Positions 1-8,662 of a stretch of 63,222 nucleotides of DNA are shown in pieces. The DNA comes from Sphaerisporangium melleum. GTDB taxonomy: Bacteria; Actinomycetota; Actinomycetes; Streptosporangiales; Streptosporangiaceae. Made by a program: the position numbers and the translations under genes. Position 1 is the stretch's first letter. The number at the start of each line of letters is the position of its first letter. The notes under the pieces are model-generated. The model had not been told where the DNA came from. It saw nothing but the letters and a program-made list of their open reading frames with translations, and did not search any database. The stretch is taken from the NCBI RefSeq assembly GCF_014646695.1, contig NZ_BMNT01000034.1:45180-108401 (forward strand), in the 5' to 3' direction.

Positions 1-867
1 AACGTAGGCGAACTGCTCCAGCTCGCCGTTGGAGCGGCGCAGCTCCTCGGCCTGCCGGGCCAGCAGCTCACGGGACTGGCGGGTCTCCTCCAGCTCGGTC
101 ACGATGCGCCGGCGCATCGCCTCGATGTCGGCGGCCAGCTCCTCGACGTCGGCCGGGCCTCCGGTGTCGATGTGGTGGTTGAAGTCGCCGGCGGTGACCC
201 GGCGTGAGGCGGTGCGCAGCCGTTCCAGCGGCCGGAACACGACCAGCCGCAGCAGCACGGCCAGCGCGATGATGGTGAGCAGGAAGAACGCGACGAGGCC
301 GAGGAGGCTGACGTTCCTCAGGGTTCTGGCCGACGCCAGGTCGGCGCGGGAGTCGTCGCGCATCGACTGCCAGGCGGCGTCCTGGGCGTCCAGCGCGGCG
401 CGCAGGCCGTCGAAGGCGCGCCGGCTCGCCTCGGTGGCGGAGGCCGGGACGGTGTCGGGGCCCTTGCGCCGGACGACGGCGATCTGCGGCTCGGCGTACT
501 GTGCGCGCCACTGGGCGCTGAGCCGCTCGACCTCGCCCAGCTCGCGGAGCGGCGGGGTGCCGGGGGCGAGCCGGCGGACCTCCTGGGCGGCCGCCCGCTC
601 GGCCGCCTGCCCGGAGACGTACGGCCTGAGGAAGTCCTCCTGACCGGTGAGCAGGTAGCCGCGCACGCCGGTCTCCTGGTCGACCAGGGCGCTGCGCACG
701 CGCTCGGCCTGGATGCGCGCGGGGGAGATCACATCGGACAGCCGGTTGGAGACCTCGGTCGTGTGACGCAGGACCATGACGGCCGCCAGCGTCGACAGCA
801 GCAGGACGACGACCATGACGACCAGGACCAGGGCGAACCACGCCTGGGCGCTCCAGCGTGTTCTCAT
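1..867 (-). CDS. Sensor histidine kinase, N-terminal part (CHASE3-HAMP), cut by the window edge
   Basis: The reverse strand reads open from an ATG at 867 to base 1 (289 codons) with no stop. After a short cytoplasmic start (MRTRWSAQ) there is a hydrophobic segment at about residues 9-35. An extracytoplasmic CHASE3-like sensor follows, with the typical string DQETGVRGYLLTGQEDFLRP. A second membrane segment lies near residue 195, then a HAMP domain (RLVVFRPLERLRTASRRV) and a linker. The last residues, RSNGELEQFAYV, match the start of the dimerisation domain in bacteriophytochrome-like kinases, so the H box and ATPase domain lie beyond the left edge. It probably senses an extracellular signal and passes phosphate to an unseen regulator. 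It is divergent from the monooxygenase gene at 1050, 182 bp away. Confidence 0.85.
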   Translation of the reverse strand, partial: MRTRWSAQAWFALVLVVMVVVLLLSTLAAVMVLRHTTEVSNRLSDVISPARIQAERVRSALVDQETGVRGYLLTGQEDFLRPYVSGQAAERAAAQEVRRLAPGTPPLRELGEVERLSAQWRAQYAEPQIAVVRRKGPDTVPASATEASRRAFDGLRAALDAQDAAWQSMRDDSRADLASARTLRNVSLLGLVAFFLLTIIALAVLLRLVVFRPLERLRTASRRVTAGDFNHHIDTGGPADVEELAADIEAMRRRIVTELEETRQSRELLARQAEELRRSNGELEQFAYV

Positions 868-1015
868 CGGGCGCCCGGCACGACCTCGGCGAGCAGCGGC
901 ATGACAGGAATCGTAGCTTTCCCACGGCGTGCCCGGGACGGCCGCCCCGCCACCCCCACGAGGACGCGCTCACCTGCGCCGGGAATAACGCGATAGAGTG
1001 GCGACGCTTAGGTGA

Positions 1016-1027
1016 TTGAAATTTCAA
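1016..1027. promoter_or_regulatory. Perfect 12-bp palindrome, candidate operator for the monooxygenase gene
   Basis: TTGAAATTTCAA is its own reverse complement and is strikingly AT-rich for this genome. It lies 22 bp before the likely start at 1050, just after a weak -10-like TAGAGT (994-999). MarR-type repressors often bind AT-rich dyads over the promoters of flavin oxidoreductase genes, so an operator is plausible. No such regulator gene is adjacent. Confidence 0.35.
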
Positions 1028-1049
1028 CAACATGAAGGTGATGAGGGAG

Positions 1050-2177
1050 ATGCAGTTCGGGATCTTCAGTGTGGGCGACGTCACCACCGACCCGACGACG
1101 GGCAGGACGCCGACCGAGCACGAGCGGATCAAGGCGATCGTGGCCATCGCCCTGAAGGCCGAAGAGGTGGGCCTTGACGTGTTCGCGACCGGCGAGCACC
1201 ACAACCCGCCCTTCGTCCCCTCGTCGCCGACCACGATGCTCGGCTACATCGCCGCCCGCACCGAGAAGCTGATCCTGTCCACCGCCACCACGCTGATCAC
1301 CACCAACGACCCGGTGAAGATCGCCGAGGACTTCGCGATGCTCCAGCACCTGGCCGGCGGGCGCGTCGACCTGATGCTCGGGCGCGGCAACACCGGACCG
1401 GTGTACCCCTGGTTCGGCCAGGACATCCGCAACGGCATCCCGCTCGCGATCGAGAACTACGCGCTGCTGCACCGGCTCTGGCGCGAGGACGTCGTCGACT
1501 GGGAGGGCCGCTTCCGCACCCCGCTGCAGGGCTTCACCTCCACCCCGCGCCCGCTGGACGGCGTCCCGCCGTTCGTCTGGCACGGCTCGATCCGCAGCCC
1601 CGAGATCGCCGAGCAGGCGGCCTACTACGGCGACGGGTTCTTCGCCAACAACATCTTCTGGCCCAAAGAGCACTTCATGCGGCTGATCGCGCTGTACCGG
1701 CAGCGCTACGCCCACTACGGGCACGGCACCCCGGAGCAGGCCATGGTCGGCCTGGGCGGCCAGGTGTTCATGCGCAAGAACTCCCAGGACGCGGTGCGTG
1801 AGTTCCGCCCCTACTTCGACAACGCCCCGGTGTACGGCCACGGCCCGTCGCTGGAGGAGTTCACCGAGCAGACTCCGCTCACGGTGGGCAGCCCGCAGGA
1901 GGTCATCGACAAGACGCTGACCTTCCGCGAGTCCTTCGGCGACTACCAGCGCCAGCTCTTCCTGATGGACCACGCCGGCCTGCCGCTGAAGACTGTGCTG
2001 GAGCAGCTCGACATCCTCGGCGAGGAGGTCGTCCCCGTCCTGCGCAAGGAGTTCGCCGCGCTCAGGCCGAGCCAGGTGCCGGACGGTCCCACCCACGCGG
2101 CCCTGGTCGCCCGCAGGGACGCCGCCGCTCTCGCCGGCGAGAACGAGACGCCCGTCCCCACCGGCCCGGCCTCCTGA
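1050..2177 (+). CDS. LLM-class flavin-dependent monooxygenase
   Basis: A luciferase-like (bacterial luciferase alpha/F420-LLM fold) TIM-barrel oxidoreductase of about 375 residues. The N-terminus MQFGIFSVGDV, the strand motif ATGEHHN, the LSTATTLITTNDPVKIAEDF segment and the GRVDLMLGRGNTGP segment are typical of FMN-dependent members that take reduced flavin from a partner. In-frame ATGs also exist at 1032 and 1041. I prefer 1050 because GAAGGTG at 1034-1040 sits at a normal distance and family members begin at MQFGIF. An FMN reductase follows at 2306 in the same direction, so the two probably form a two-component flavin monooxygenase system. The substrate is unknown. The C-terminal 30 residues are Ala/Pro-rich and probably disordered. 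Confidence 0.9.
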   Translation: MQFGIFSVGDVTTDPTTGRTPTEHERIKAIVAIALKAEEVGLDVFATGEHHNPPFVPSSPTTMLGYIAARTEKLILSTATTLITTNDPVKIAEDFAMLQHLAGGRVDLMLGRGNTGPVYPWFGQDIRNGIPLAIENYALLHRLWREDVVDWEGRFRTPLQGFTSTPRPLDGVPPFVWHGSIRSPEIAEQAAYYGDGFFANNIFWPKEHFMRLIALYRQRYAHYGHGTPEQAMVGLGGQVFMRKNSQDAVREFRPYFDNAPVYGHGPSLEEFTEQTPLTVGSPQEVIDKTLTFRESFGDYQRQLFLMDHAGLPLKTVLEQLDILGEEVVPVLRKEFAALRPSQVPDGPTHAALVARRDAAALAGENETPVPTGPAS

Positions 2178-2190
2178 GCGGCGCCGTACC

Positions 2191-2263
2191 GCCCGTCGCC
2201 GCGGCGACGGGCCCCCACGGCCCCCGACCCCCGGCGCCGGGACCGCCCCGCGGTCCCGGCGCC
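2191..2263 (+). terminator. Two consecutive perfect hairpins between monooxygenase and flavin reductase
   Basis: 2191-2212 is a perfect 22-bp palindrome centred on GCCGCGGC. 2233-2263 is a 14-bp perfect stem (GGCGCCGGGACCGC) with a CCC loop. There is no T-tract, so this may be an attenuating or partial terminator, or an mRNA-processing/stabilising element that sets the ratio of the two gene products. Confidence 0.45.
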
Positions 2264-2305
2264 CCCACCACCCCCCGCAACCCGCGTGATCACCAGGAGG
2301 ATCAC

Positions 2306-2926
2306 TTGACCCCGTTGAAGCTCGTCGCCATCTCCGCCGGCCTCAGCCTGCCCTCCTCCACCCGGCTGCTCGCCGACCGGCTCACCCAGGCCACGCGCGA
2401 CCACCTGGAGCCCGGGCGGCCGGTGGAGGTGCGGGTCATCGAGCTGCGCGACCTCGCGGTCGACATCGCCAACAACCTCGTCACCGGGTTCCCCTCCCCC
2501 GCGCTGGCCGACGCACTGCGAGCGGTCACCGAGGCCGACGGCCTCATCGCGGTCACGCCGATCTTCACGGCCTCCTACAGCGGCCTGTTCAAGTCGTTCG
2601 TCGACGTCGTGGACAACGACGCGCTGACCGGAAAGCCGGTGCTGATCGCGGCGACCGGCGGCACGGCCCGGCACTCCCTCGCCCTGGAGCACGCCATGCG
2701 CCCGCTGTTCGCCTACCTGCGCGCGATTGTCGTGCCGACGGCCGTGTACGCCGCCGCCGAGGACTGGGGATCCACCGGGGACGCGCGCACCGGCGGTCTG
2801 GCCGAGCGCATCGGCCGCGCCGCGGGCGAGCTGGCCGGCCTGATGGCGGGCCGCCCTGCGGGCGCGCCGCCCGCCGAGGAGGAGGTCATCCCCTTCGAAC
2901 AGCAACTCGCCGCCCTGCGCCCCTGA
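2306..2926 (+). CDS. NADPH-dependent FMN reductase (flavodoxin fold, CE1759-like)
   Basis: A 206-residue flavodoxin-like reductase. It opens with LKLVAISAGLSLPSST, the FMN phosphate-binding segment, and has the second flavin loop VTPIFTASYSGLFKSFVD and an ATGGTARHSLALEH segment. The start is TTG at 2306, supported by GGAGG at 2296-2300. It is predicted to use NAD(P)H to supply reduced FMN to the upstream LLM-class monooxygenase. That pairing is common for LLM monooxygenases of sulfonate or xenobiotic metabolism, but nothing here fixes the substrate. The tail after residue 160 is Ala/Gly/Pro-rich. Confidence 0.85.
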   Translation: MTPLKLVAISAGLSLPSSTRLLADRLTQATRDHLEPGRPVEVRVIELRDLAVDIANNLVTGFPSPALADALRAVTEADGLIAVTPIFTASYSGLFKSFVDVVDNDALTGKPVLIAATGGTARHSLALEHAMRPLFAYLRAIVVPTAVYAAAEDWGSTGDARTGGLAERIGRAAGELAGLMAGRPAGAPPAEEEVIPFEQQLAALRP

Positions 2927-2933
2927 TCGCCCG

Positions 2934-2955
2934 CGGACGCGGGGACTCGCGTCCG
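2934..2955 (+). terminator. Small hairpin after the flavin reductase
   Basis: An 8-bp stem (CGGACGCG with CGCGTCCG) and a 6-nt loop lie a few bases past the flavin reductase stop and before the RNase HII gene. No T-tract follows, so it is at best a weak terminator. Confidence 0.3.
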
Positions 2956-3035
2956 ATCCGCGCGGTCGCCGGTGGAGCCCGGCCCGCCGGACCTGACGCG
3001 GTCCGGGTGGCGCCGGTCGATGCCATGATTGGGCG

Positions 3036-3809
3036 ATGCGAACGCCATCCGCACCGCGGGACCGCGCCTCGGCCACCGCCGCCGGCCGCCGCGACCCCGG
3101 CCCGCGCCGGGCGGCGGACTACCTGATCGAAGAGGAACTGCGCGCCGCCGGTGCGCAGGCCATCGCCGGAGTGGACGAGGTCGGGCGGGGCGCCTGGGCG
3201 GGGCCGGTCGTGGTCTGCGCCGCCGTCACGACGCTGAGCCCTCCTCCCGAGCTGCCGGGCCGCCGCGGGGGCGCGCCGGTGCGGCTCACCGACTCCAAGC
3301 TGCTGGCCCCGGCGCACCGCGAGGCGTTCGCCGAGGCCCTGCCCGGGTGGCTGTCGGCCCATGCCATCGGCGCGGCCGGGCCGGAGGAGATCGACGAGTT
3401 CGGCATGACCGAGGCGCTGCGCCGTGCGACGTCCCGCGCTCTCTCCGCGCTGCCCCGGCGACCCGATGTCGTCATCCTGGACGGCAAGCACGACTTCCTC
3501 GGCCGGCCGTGGCGGGTGCGCTGCGAGGTCAAGGCCGACCAGCGGTCGGTCAGCGTGGCGGCGGCCTCGGTGCTGGCCAAGGTGCACCGCGACCGGCTGA
3601 TGGCCGAGTTGCACCCCGGCCACCCGGCCTACGACTTCGCGGGCAACGCCGGCTACCCCTCCCCCGCCCACCAGAGCGCGCTCGCCGAGCACGGCCCGAC
3701 GCCGTACCACCGGCTCTCGTGGTCGTTCATGGACGATCTGCCCCGCTGGCGGCACCTGAAGAAGCACCGCGACCCCCTCGCCGCCTCCGGCCAGCTCACC
3801 CTGATGTGA
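3036..3809 (+). CDS. rnhB: Ribonuclease HII
   Basis: A 257-residue RNase HII, which removes ribonucleotides from RNA-DNA hybrids during replication and repair. The DEDD metal centre is visible: Asp and Glu in [16 protein letters not shown], Asp in [10 protein letters not shown] and Asp in [11 protein letters not shown]. The C-terminal [10 protein letters not shown] and YHRLSW segments are also typical. The first 25 residues are basic and rich in Ala/Arg. There is no clear ribosome binding site, so translation may be leaderless. It is a housekeeping gene unrelated to its neighbours. Confidence 0.95.
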   Translation: MRTPSAPRDRASATAAGRRDPGPRRAADYLIEEELRAAGAQAIAGVDEVGRGAWAGPVVVCAAVTTLSPPPELPGRRGGAPVRLTDSKLLAPAHREAFAEALPGWLSAHAIGAAGPEEIDEFGMTEALRRATSRALSALPRRPDVVILDGKHDFLGRPWRVRCEVKADQRSVSVAAASVLAKVHRDRLMAELHPGHPAYDFAGNAGYPSPAHQSALAEHGPTPYHRLSWSFMDDLPRWRHLKKHRDPLAASGQLTLM

Positions 3810-4019
3810 GCACCACCCGTGAGCCGGGCCGGCACGCCACCCCCGCCCACGCGGCCCGGGTACGACACGGGACCCCGGGACGACACGGGACAGGGCGTCG
3901 CCCGCCGGTTCGCATCGGGGGCGAGATCGCCCGTCCTGTCCACCGCCGGGAGGGCCTCGGCCGCCGCCGCTCGCATCGTCCATCGGGTCGCGCGAGCGTC
4001 CGGTCGTACCGGGATCAGG

Positions 4020-4433
4020 TCAGGCCGCCACCAAGGTCGCCCCGGGCCACGCCGCCTTGGCAACGGTCGGCCCCAGCCACGCAGCCCCCGCAACCGTCGC
4101 CCCCGGCCACGCTGCCTGGGCACTGGTCGGGCCCAGCCACGCAGTCCCGGCCACCGTCGGCCCCAGCCAGGCGGCCTTGCCGACCGTCGGCCCCAGCCAC
4201 GCCGCCTTGGCAACCGTCGGCCCTGACCACGCGGCCTCGGCAACCGTCGCCCCCGGCCACGCTGCCTCGGCACTGGTCGGGCCCAGCCACGCGGCCTGGG
4301 CACTGGTCGGGCCCAGCCACGCGGTCTTGGCACCGCCCGGGCCGGCCCAGGCCAGGGCGCTCGGCGTGGACGCCGCCACCGTTCCCAGCAGGGTCGCGCC
4401 CAGGATGACCGCTGTGAAACGCTTCGTAAGCAT
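4020..4433 (-). CDS. Secreted protein built of tandem Trp-containing decapeptide repeats
   Basis: A 137-residue protein with a GGAGGG ribosome binding site just upstream and a clear signal peptide (MLTKRFTAVILGATLLG...), with likely cleavage after SALA at residue 28. The mature 109 residues are eleven tandem decapeptides with consensus W-(L/P/S)-G-(P/A)-T-(V/S)-A-(K/Q/E)-A-A, each starting with Trp. There is no other domain and no cysteine. I do not recognise a family. The regular Trp spacing suggests an extended beta or polyproline-like surface polymer, an adhesin-like coat or a binding scaffold. The opposite strand is also open across the repeats, but only this frame has a ribosome binding site and signal peptide. 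Confidence 0.7.
   Translation of the reverse strand: MLTKRFTAVILGATLLGTVAASTPSALAWAGPGGAKTAWLGPTSAQAAWLGPTSAEAAWPGATVAEAAWSGPTVAKAAWLGPTVGKAAWLGPTVAGTAWLGPTSAQAAWPGATVAGAAWLGPTVAKAAWPGATLVAA
4021..4350. repeat. Tandem 30-bp repeat array, about 11 units
   Basis: A unit of 30 bp recurs without gaps from 4021 to 4350. On the plus strand most units read GC(C/G)GCCTTGGCAACCGTCGG followed by CCCCAGCCAC or a close variant. The outermost units have diverged. The period equals ten codons of the reverse-strand repeat protein, so copy number can change without a frameshift. Confidence 0.92.
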
Positions 4434-4669
4434 GAGACCCTCCGGTTGGATCGCGTGCGGGCCGCAGGCCCGCCGGCCCGGTGGTTCCGGGCGGTACGCG
4501 ATCCATCCTGTCGCCCGGGCGGGCCCCTGTCATTGACGCTGCGTGCCGACCCCTTGACCGAGCGTGCCCAATAGTGGGGAGTCCACGAGGCGGTGGACCG
4601 ACGACGCGGGCCCGGACGCGGCGGCGTGGGACGTCGCCGCCACGGCGGCGCCGGTGGCGCGCACGCCGG

Positions 4670-5518
4670 TCAGCGGGCGGTGAGGGCGGCCGAGGGGGGC
4701 AGGAGGTCGGCGGTGCGGGTGAGGACGGCGCCGAGGGGTGCGTCGACGGTGAGGTCGGCGTAGTCGTCGCCGCGCGTCGGCCCCTGGTTGACGATCGCCA
4801 CCGGGATGCCGAGTTTGGCGGCCCGCAGCACGAACCGGCGGCCGGACATCACGGTGAGGGACGAGCCGAGCACCAGCAGCAGCCGGGCGCGTTCGACCAG
4901 CGCGAAGCAGGCGGCGACGCGGTCGGCGGGGACGGTCTCGCCGAAGAAGACGACATCGGGCTTGAGCATGCCGCCGCCGCAGGCCCGGCAGGTCACGGTG
5001 CGGAACGCCTCGATCTCCTCATCGGGCAGCTCGACGTCGCCGTCGGGGTTGACCGCGGTGACCAGGGCGCCGAACCGCGGGTTGGCCTGCCGTAGGCGGC
5101 GGTCGAGGTCTTCCCGGGAGGTTGCGTCGCCGCAGTCGAGGCAGGTGACGCGGTGCAGGCTGCCGTGCAACTCGATGACGTCCCGTGCGCCGCCCGCCTG
5201 GTGCAGGCCGTCCACGTTCTGCGTGACCACGCCGGCCAGCAGACCGGCGTGCTGGAGGCGGGCCACGGCGTGGTGACCGGTGTTCGGCCTGGCCCTGGCC
5301 ATGGCGTGCCATCCGGCATGGCTGCGGGCCCAGTAGCGGCGCCGGGCGGCCGGGTCGCCGGTGAAGGTCTGGTAGGTCATCGGGGTGTGCCGCCTGCGGG
5401 CGCCGCTCGGCCCGCGGTAATCGGGGATGCCCGACTCGGTGGACAGGCCGGCCCCGCTGAGGACCACCACCTCGCCCCCCGCCAGGATCTCCGCCAGCAT
5501 GTCGGCGCCGTCGTTCAC
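4670..5518 (-). CDS. NAD-dependent protein deacylase, Sir2 family
   Basis: A 282-residue sirtuin. NAD-binding GAGLSTESGIPDYRG is near residue 22, and the catalytic TQNVDGLHQAGG and ELHGSLH (general-base His) follow. Two Cys pairs, CLDC and CRAC, form the structural zinc site, and VLGSSLTV closes the Rossmann core. It removes acyl groups from protein lysines using NAD. The called start is GTG at 5518 with GGAAGG almost touching it. The ATG at residue 7 is an alternative. It is transcribed leftward and appears to stand alone. Confidence 0.93.
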   Translation of the reverse strand: MNDGADMLAEILAGGEVVVLSGAGLSTESGIPDYRGPSGARRRHTPMTYQTFTGDPAARRRYWARSHAGWHAMARARPNTGHHAVARLQHAGLLAGVVTQNVDGLHQAGGARDVIELHGSLHRVTCLDCGDATSREDLDRRLRQANPRFGALVTAVNPDGDVELPDEEIEAFRTVTCRACGGGMLKPDVVFFGETVPADRVAACFALVERARLLLVLGSSLTVMSGRRFVLRAAKLGIPVAIVNQGPTRGDDYADLTVDAPLGAVLTRTADLLPPSAALTAR

Positions 5519-5606
5519 CCTTCCATGGTGCCCTACGCCCGCGCCGGCGTGGGAACCGTCGCGCCCCCGGCCGCCTCACCGGCCGGGGGCGGCGGTAGAG
5601 GATCCG

Positions 5607-5828
5607 TCAGGAGAGGCCGCCCGGGGGCACGGGCCGGTGGGGCCGCAGGTGGCGGCGCAGACGGGTCAGCAACGGAATACCGGCGCCGGAGCGGCGTCCG
5701 GCGCCGGGCCGTGGCTCCCGGGCGGACCGCTCGCCGGCGGCCGCCGGCGCGAGCTGGGAGCCACTCGGGACCTGGCCCCAGCGGGCGCGTACCATCCACT
5801 CGACGTAGGACTGCATGCCGGAGTTCAT
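5607..5828 (-). CDS. Small hypothetical basic protein downstream of the LAL regulator
   Basis: A 73-residue frame starts at an ATG at 5828, preceded by GAGGTG at good spacing. It lies 86 bp after the stop of the LAL regulator and on the same strand. It begins MNSGMQSYVEWMVRARWG and ends in an Arg/Pro-rich basic tail (LLTRLRRHLRPHRPVPP). No domain is recognised. The aromatic start and basic tail resemble the short uncharacterised ORFs common in actinomycetes. The call rests on the ribosome binding site and operon-like position only. Confidence 0.5.
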   Translation of the reverse strand: MNSGMQSYVEWMVRARWGQVPSGSQLAPAAAGERSAREPRPGAGRRSGAGIPLLTRLRRHLRPHRPVPPGGLS

Positions 5829-5914
5829 CGCACACCTCGTTTCTCGGCTTCGGGGGAATCGACCGGCTTCGCGGCGTCGCTGAGCTTCACCGCGTCGGCG
5901 GCGTCTTTGCGGGG

Positions 5915-8662
5915 TCAGCGCGCCCCGGGCCGCTCGTCGCCGGGCGCGGGCCGGAAGAGGCCGAGGAGTGCGCCGAGCTCGGACCGGTCGCCGATGCCGA
6001 GCTTGCGGTAGGCGCGCTGCAGGTGGTTCTCGACGGTGCGCACCGACAGCACGAAGTGGGCGCTGATCTCCTTGCTGGACATGCCCTTGGCGGCCAGCTC
6101 GGCGATCTGGTGCTCGCGGCGGGTGAGCCGCGGGCGCTCCAGCGCGCACAGGGCGGGCGTCCACGCGCCGCTGGACTCGGCCAGGCGGAGCGCGCGAGCC
6201 GCGGCGGCCGAGGCGGCGGCCAGGTCTCCAGCGGCGCGGTGGCAGTTCGCCTGCTCCGCCGCGGCCTCCGCGGCGAGCAGCGGGCTACCGAGCCGTTCGA
6301 GATCGGCCGAGGAGGCGGCCAGTCCGTCGCCGTCCCCGGCCGCCGCGGCGGCCACGTGCGCCGCGTACAGCGGCACGGCGCCCTCGCCCGCCTGCCCGGC
6401 CAGCTCGCGGAGCCGGCCGAGCACGTGCTGGGGGGCGCCCATCCGGGCCACGTCGTGCAGGGCGAGGGCCTCCATGCCGACGGCGCCGAACTCCCGGGCC
6501 AGCGCCGCGCCCTTCTCGGCGATCGCGGGCGCCTCGGGTGAGTCGCCGGCGGCGGCGACCCACGAGCGGGCCAGTTCGATCCACGGCTGCAGCAGCCACA
6601 GCGACCGCTGGTCCAGGCCGTCGGCCTCGGCCAGCGCCCGGCGGGCGGCCTTGAGGTCCCCGGCCAGCGCCAGGCCCTGGGCGAGCTGGGCGAGCAGGAC
6701 GGCCAGCAGGCCGCGGTTGCCGTGCTCGCGGGCGATGGCGATGCCCTCGCGGCAGCGGTGCAGTTCCTCGCGCACCTGGCCACGGGCCCGGGCGACCAGG
6801 GCGCGCAGCAGGCAGAACCAGGCGATGGCGAAGGGGAACCGCCGCGCCACGGCCCGGTCGTACCCTTCGGCGGCGTGCGCCTGGGCCTGCAGGAAGCAGC
6901 CGGTGAGCAGGCAGGCGTGCACCCGCCCCAGCTCGATGAAGATCTCCAGCCAGGGCAGCTCTCCCTGCCAGGGCAGGCTCAGCTCGCGGGCCTGGGCGAG
7001 CGCCTGGAAGCTCTCTTCGGGGCGGCGCAGGAAGGCCAGCGCGACCCCGCGGGCGACCTCGGCGACGCAGCGGCCGCGCGACCCGGCGGGCGACGTCGCG
7101 ATGACGCGTTCGGCGAGCACCACGCCGGCGTGGCAGCGTCCGGCGAACACGTGGAGCAGAGCCCGCAGGGCGTGCAGCTCGGCGCGCGGTTCCTCCTCGG
7201 TGAGGTCGCCCAGGGTCGAGCGCAGCAGCAGGCTCGCCTCCGGCACGCTGTCGAGCCCGAAGGCGAGGGTGAATGCCCGCACACCGGCAAGGCGTGCCTG
7301 GCCGTGCTCGCTCACGGGTCGTGGAAGGGCCGCCAGCCGCGCCTCGGCGTCGCCGGGGCGGCCGGCGAACATCAGCCCGTATCCCAGCGGCTCGGCGACC
7401 TCGGCGCCCTTGCCCGCGGCGACGGCACAGCTCGCGAGCTGCCGGCTGAGCGGCAGGTCCAGGCAGGACCAGGCGTCCCGCAGCGCGGCGGCGACGGCGC
7501 CGGCGGGCGGCTGGACGCCGTTCTCCAGGCGCCAGGCGGCGATCCTGAGCAGGTCGCCGGGCCCGGTGGCGGCGGCCTCGACGGCGTCGGCCAGTTCCTC
7601 CCTGCACCGCCGGGCCCGCAGCCGGGGGACGCGGGCGCGCAGCACGTCCCCGTACAGGGGGTAGACCAGGCGGGCCCGGTCGCCTTCGGGGTGCCGCTCG
7701 ACCGTGACGATGCCCCGGGCCTCGGCGGTCTCGACCGCGGCGCGGGAGACCAGGGCGGCCAGCACCTCGGGGCCAATGGCCTCGCCGAACGCCAGCAGTT
7801 CCAGGGCGCGGCGGCACTCGGGGGTGAGATCGGCGAGCCGTTTGTCGACCAGGCCCGCCAGGCGGGAGGTCACCGGCGTCTCCTCACCACCGCGCCAGAC
7901 GCCTTCGGCGAGGGTGAGCGACCCGGTCTCCAGCATCGCGGTGACCAGTTCGCGCAGCAGGAAGGCGTTGCCGCCGGTGGCCTCCCAGCAGTGCTGGACC
8001 AGCACGCCCTCGGCCGGGCCGCCGAGGGTGCTCTCCAGCAGCTCGCCGACCTCCTCGCGGGTGAAGGGGCGCACCTCGATCCACTCGGCCAGGCCGCTGG
8101 TGCACAGCTCGGCTATCGGGTCGGGGATGCCGTCGCCGCTGCGGGTGGCGGCCAGCACGAAGGCCTCGCGGCGGCGGGCCATCTGGAACGCCAGGGCGAC
8201 CGACGCCTCGTCGAGCAGGTGGGCGTCGTCGATGACGAGCAGCAGGTCGCGCCCTCCGGCCTGGCCGATCAGCGCGTCGGCGGCCATGCGCAGCGCGTTG
8301 CCGTTGAAGGCGGTGTCCATGAGCGCCGCGGGCAGGTACTGCGCGAAGGCGCCGAAGGGGACGGTGACGGTGGCCTGGCAGGCGCAGGTCCGCACGACCG
8401 TGAAGCGGTCCTGTTCGGCCCGCCGGACCACTTCGGTGAGCAGGCGGCTCTTGCCGGTGCCGTCGTCGCCGATGAGGGCCACGCCGGAGGACTCCGGGTG
8501 GCGCATCGCGGCGTGGATGCGGTCGAGTTCGGCCCGCCGGCCGACGAATATCTGTCCGAGCTCGGCCATGGCGATCCATGACCGGGGGACGTACAGCGGG
8601 GATCGTCCGGTGCTCGCGACCGGGCCGACCTGTTCCGGCGCGACGGGGACTTCTAGCGTCAT
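5915..8662 (-). CDS. LAL-type LuxR family regulator with AAA ATPase domain
   Basis: A 915-residue large ATP-binding LuxR regulator. Residues about 38-300 form the ATPase, with FVGRRAELDRIHAAM, Walker A GDDGTGKS and Walker B LLLVIDDAHLLDE. A long TPR-like helical region follows. The C-terminal LuxR helix-turn-helix (LTRREHQIAELAAKGMSSKE, then RTVENHLQRAYRKLG) is intact. Such proteins commonly activate actinomycete secondary-metabolite clusters. It is divergent from the dioxygenase gene that opens the AmCP cluster, 327 bp away, so it is the obvious candidate cluster activator. That role is inferred from position. Confidence 0.93.
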   Translation of the reverse strand: MTLEVPVAPEQVGPVASTGRSPLYVPRSWIAMAELGQIFVGRRAELDRIHAAMRHPESSGVALIGDDGTGKSRLLTEVVRRAEQDRFTVVRTCACQATVTVPFGAFAQYLPAALMDTAFNGNALRMAADALIGQAGGRDLLLVIDDAHLLDEASVALAFQMARRREAFVLAATRSGDGIPDPIAELCTSGLAEWIEVRPFTREEVGELLESTLGGPAEGVLVQHCWEATGGNAFLLRELVTAMLETGSLTLAEGVWRGGEETPVTSRLAGLVDKRLADLTPECRRALELLAFGEAIGPEVLAALVSRAAVETAEARGIVTVERHPEGDRARLVYPLYGDVLRARVPRLRARRCREELADAVEAAATGPGDLLRIAAWRLENGVQPPAGAVAAALRDAWSCLDLPLSRQLASCAVAAGKGAEVAEPLGYGLMFAGRPGDAEARLAALPRPVSEHGQARLAGVRAFTLAFGLDSVPEASLLLRSTLGDLTEEEPRAELHALRALLHVFAGRCHAGVVLAERVIATSPAGSRGRCVAEVARGVALAFLRRPEESFQALAQARELSLPWQGELPWLEIFIELGRVHACLLTGCFLQAQAHAAEGYDRAVARRFPFAIAWFCLLRALVARARGQVREELHRCREGIAIAREHGNRGLLAVLLAQLAQGLALAGDLKAARRALAEADGLDQRSLWLLQPWIELARSWVAAAGDSPEAPAIAEKGAALAREFGAVGMEALALHDVARMGAPQHVLGRLRELAGQAGEGAVPLYAAHVAAAAAGDGDGLAASSADLERLGSPLLAAEAAAEQANCHRAAGDLAAASAAAARALRLAESSGAWTPALCALERPRLTRREHQIAELAAKGMSSKEISAHFVLSVRTVENHLQRAYRKLGIGDRSELGALLGLFRPAPGDERPGAR

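Noticed and set aside
4021-4350. CRISPR array suggested by 30-bp periodicity
   Set aside because: Units are contiguous with no variable spacers and encode a protein repeat. No cas genes are near.
4057-4536. Plus-strand open frame through the 30-bp repeats (repetitive Pro/Ala/Gly/His protein)
   Set aside because: The period of 30 keeps several frames open. Only the reverse frame has a ribosome binding site, a signal peptide and a regular Trp repeat.
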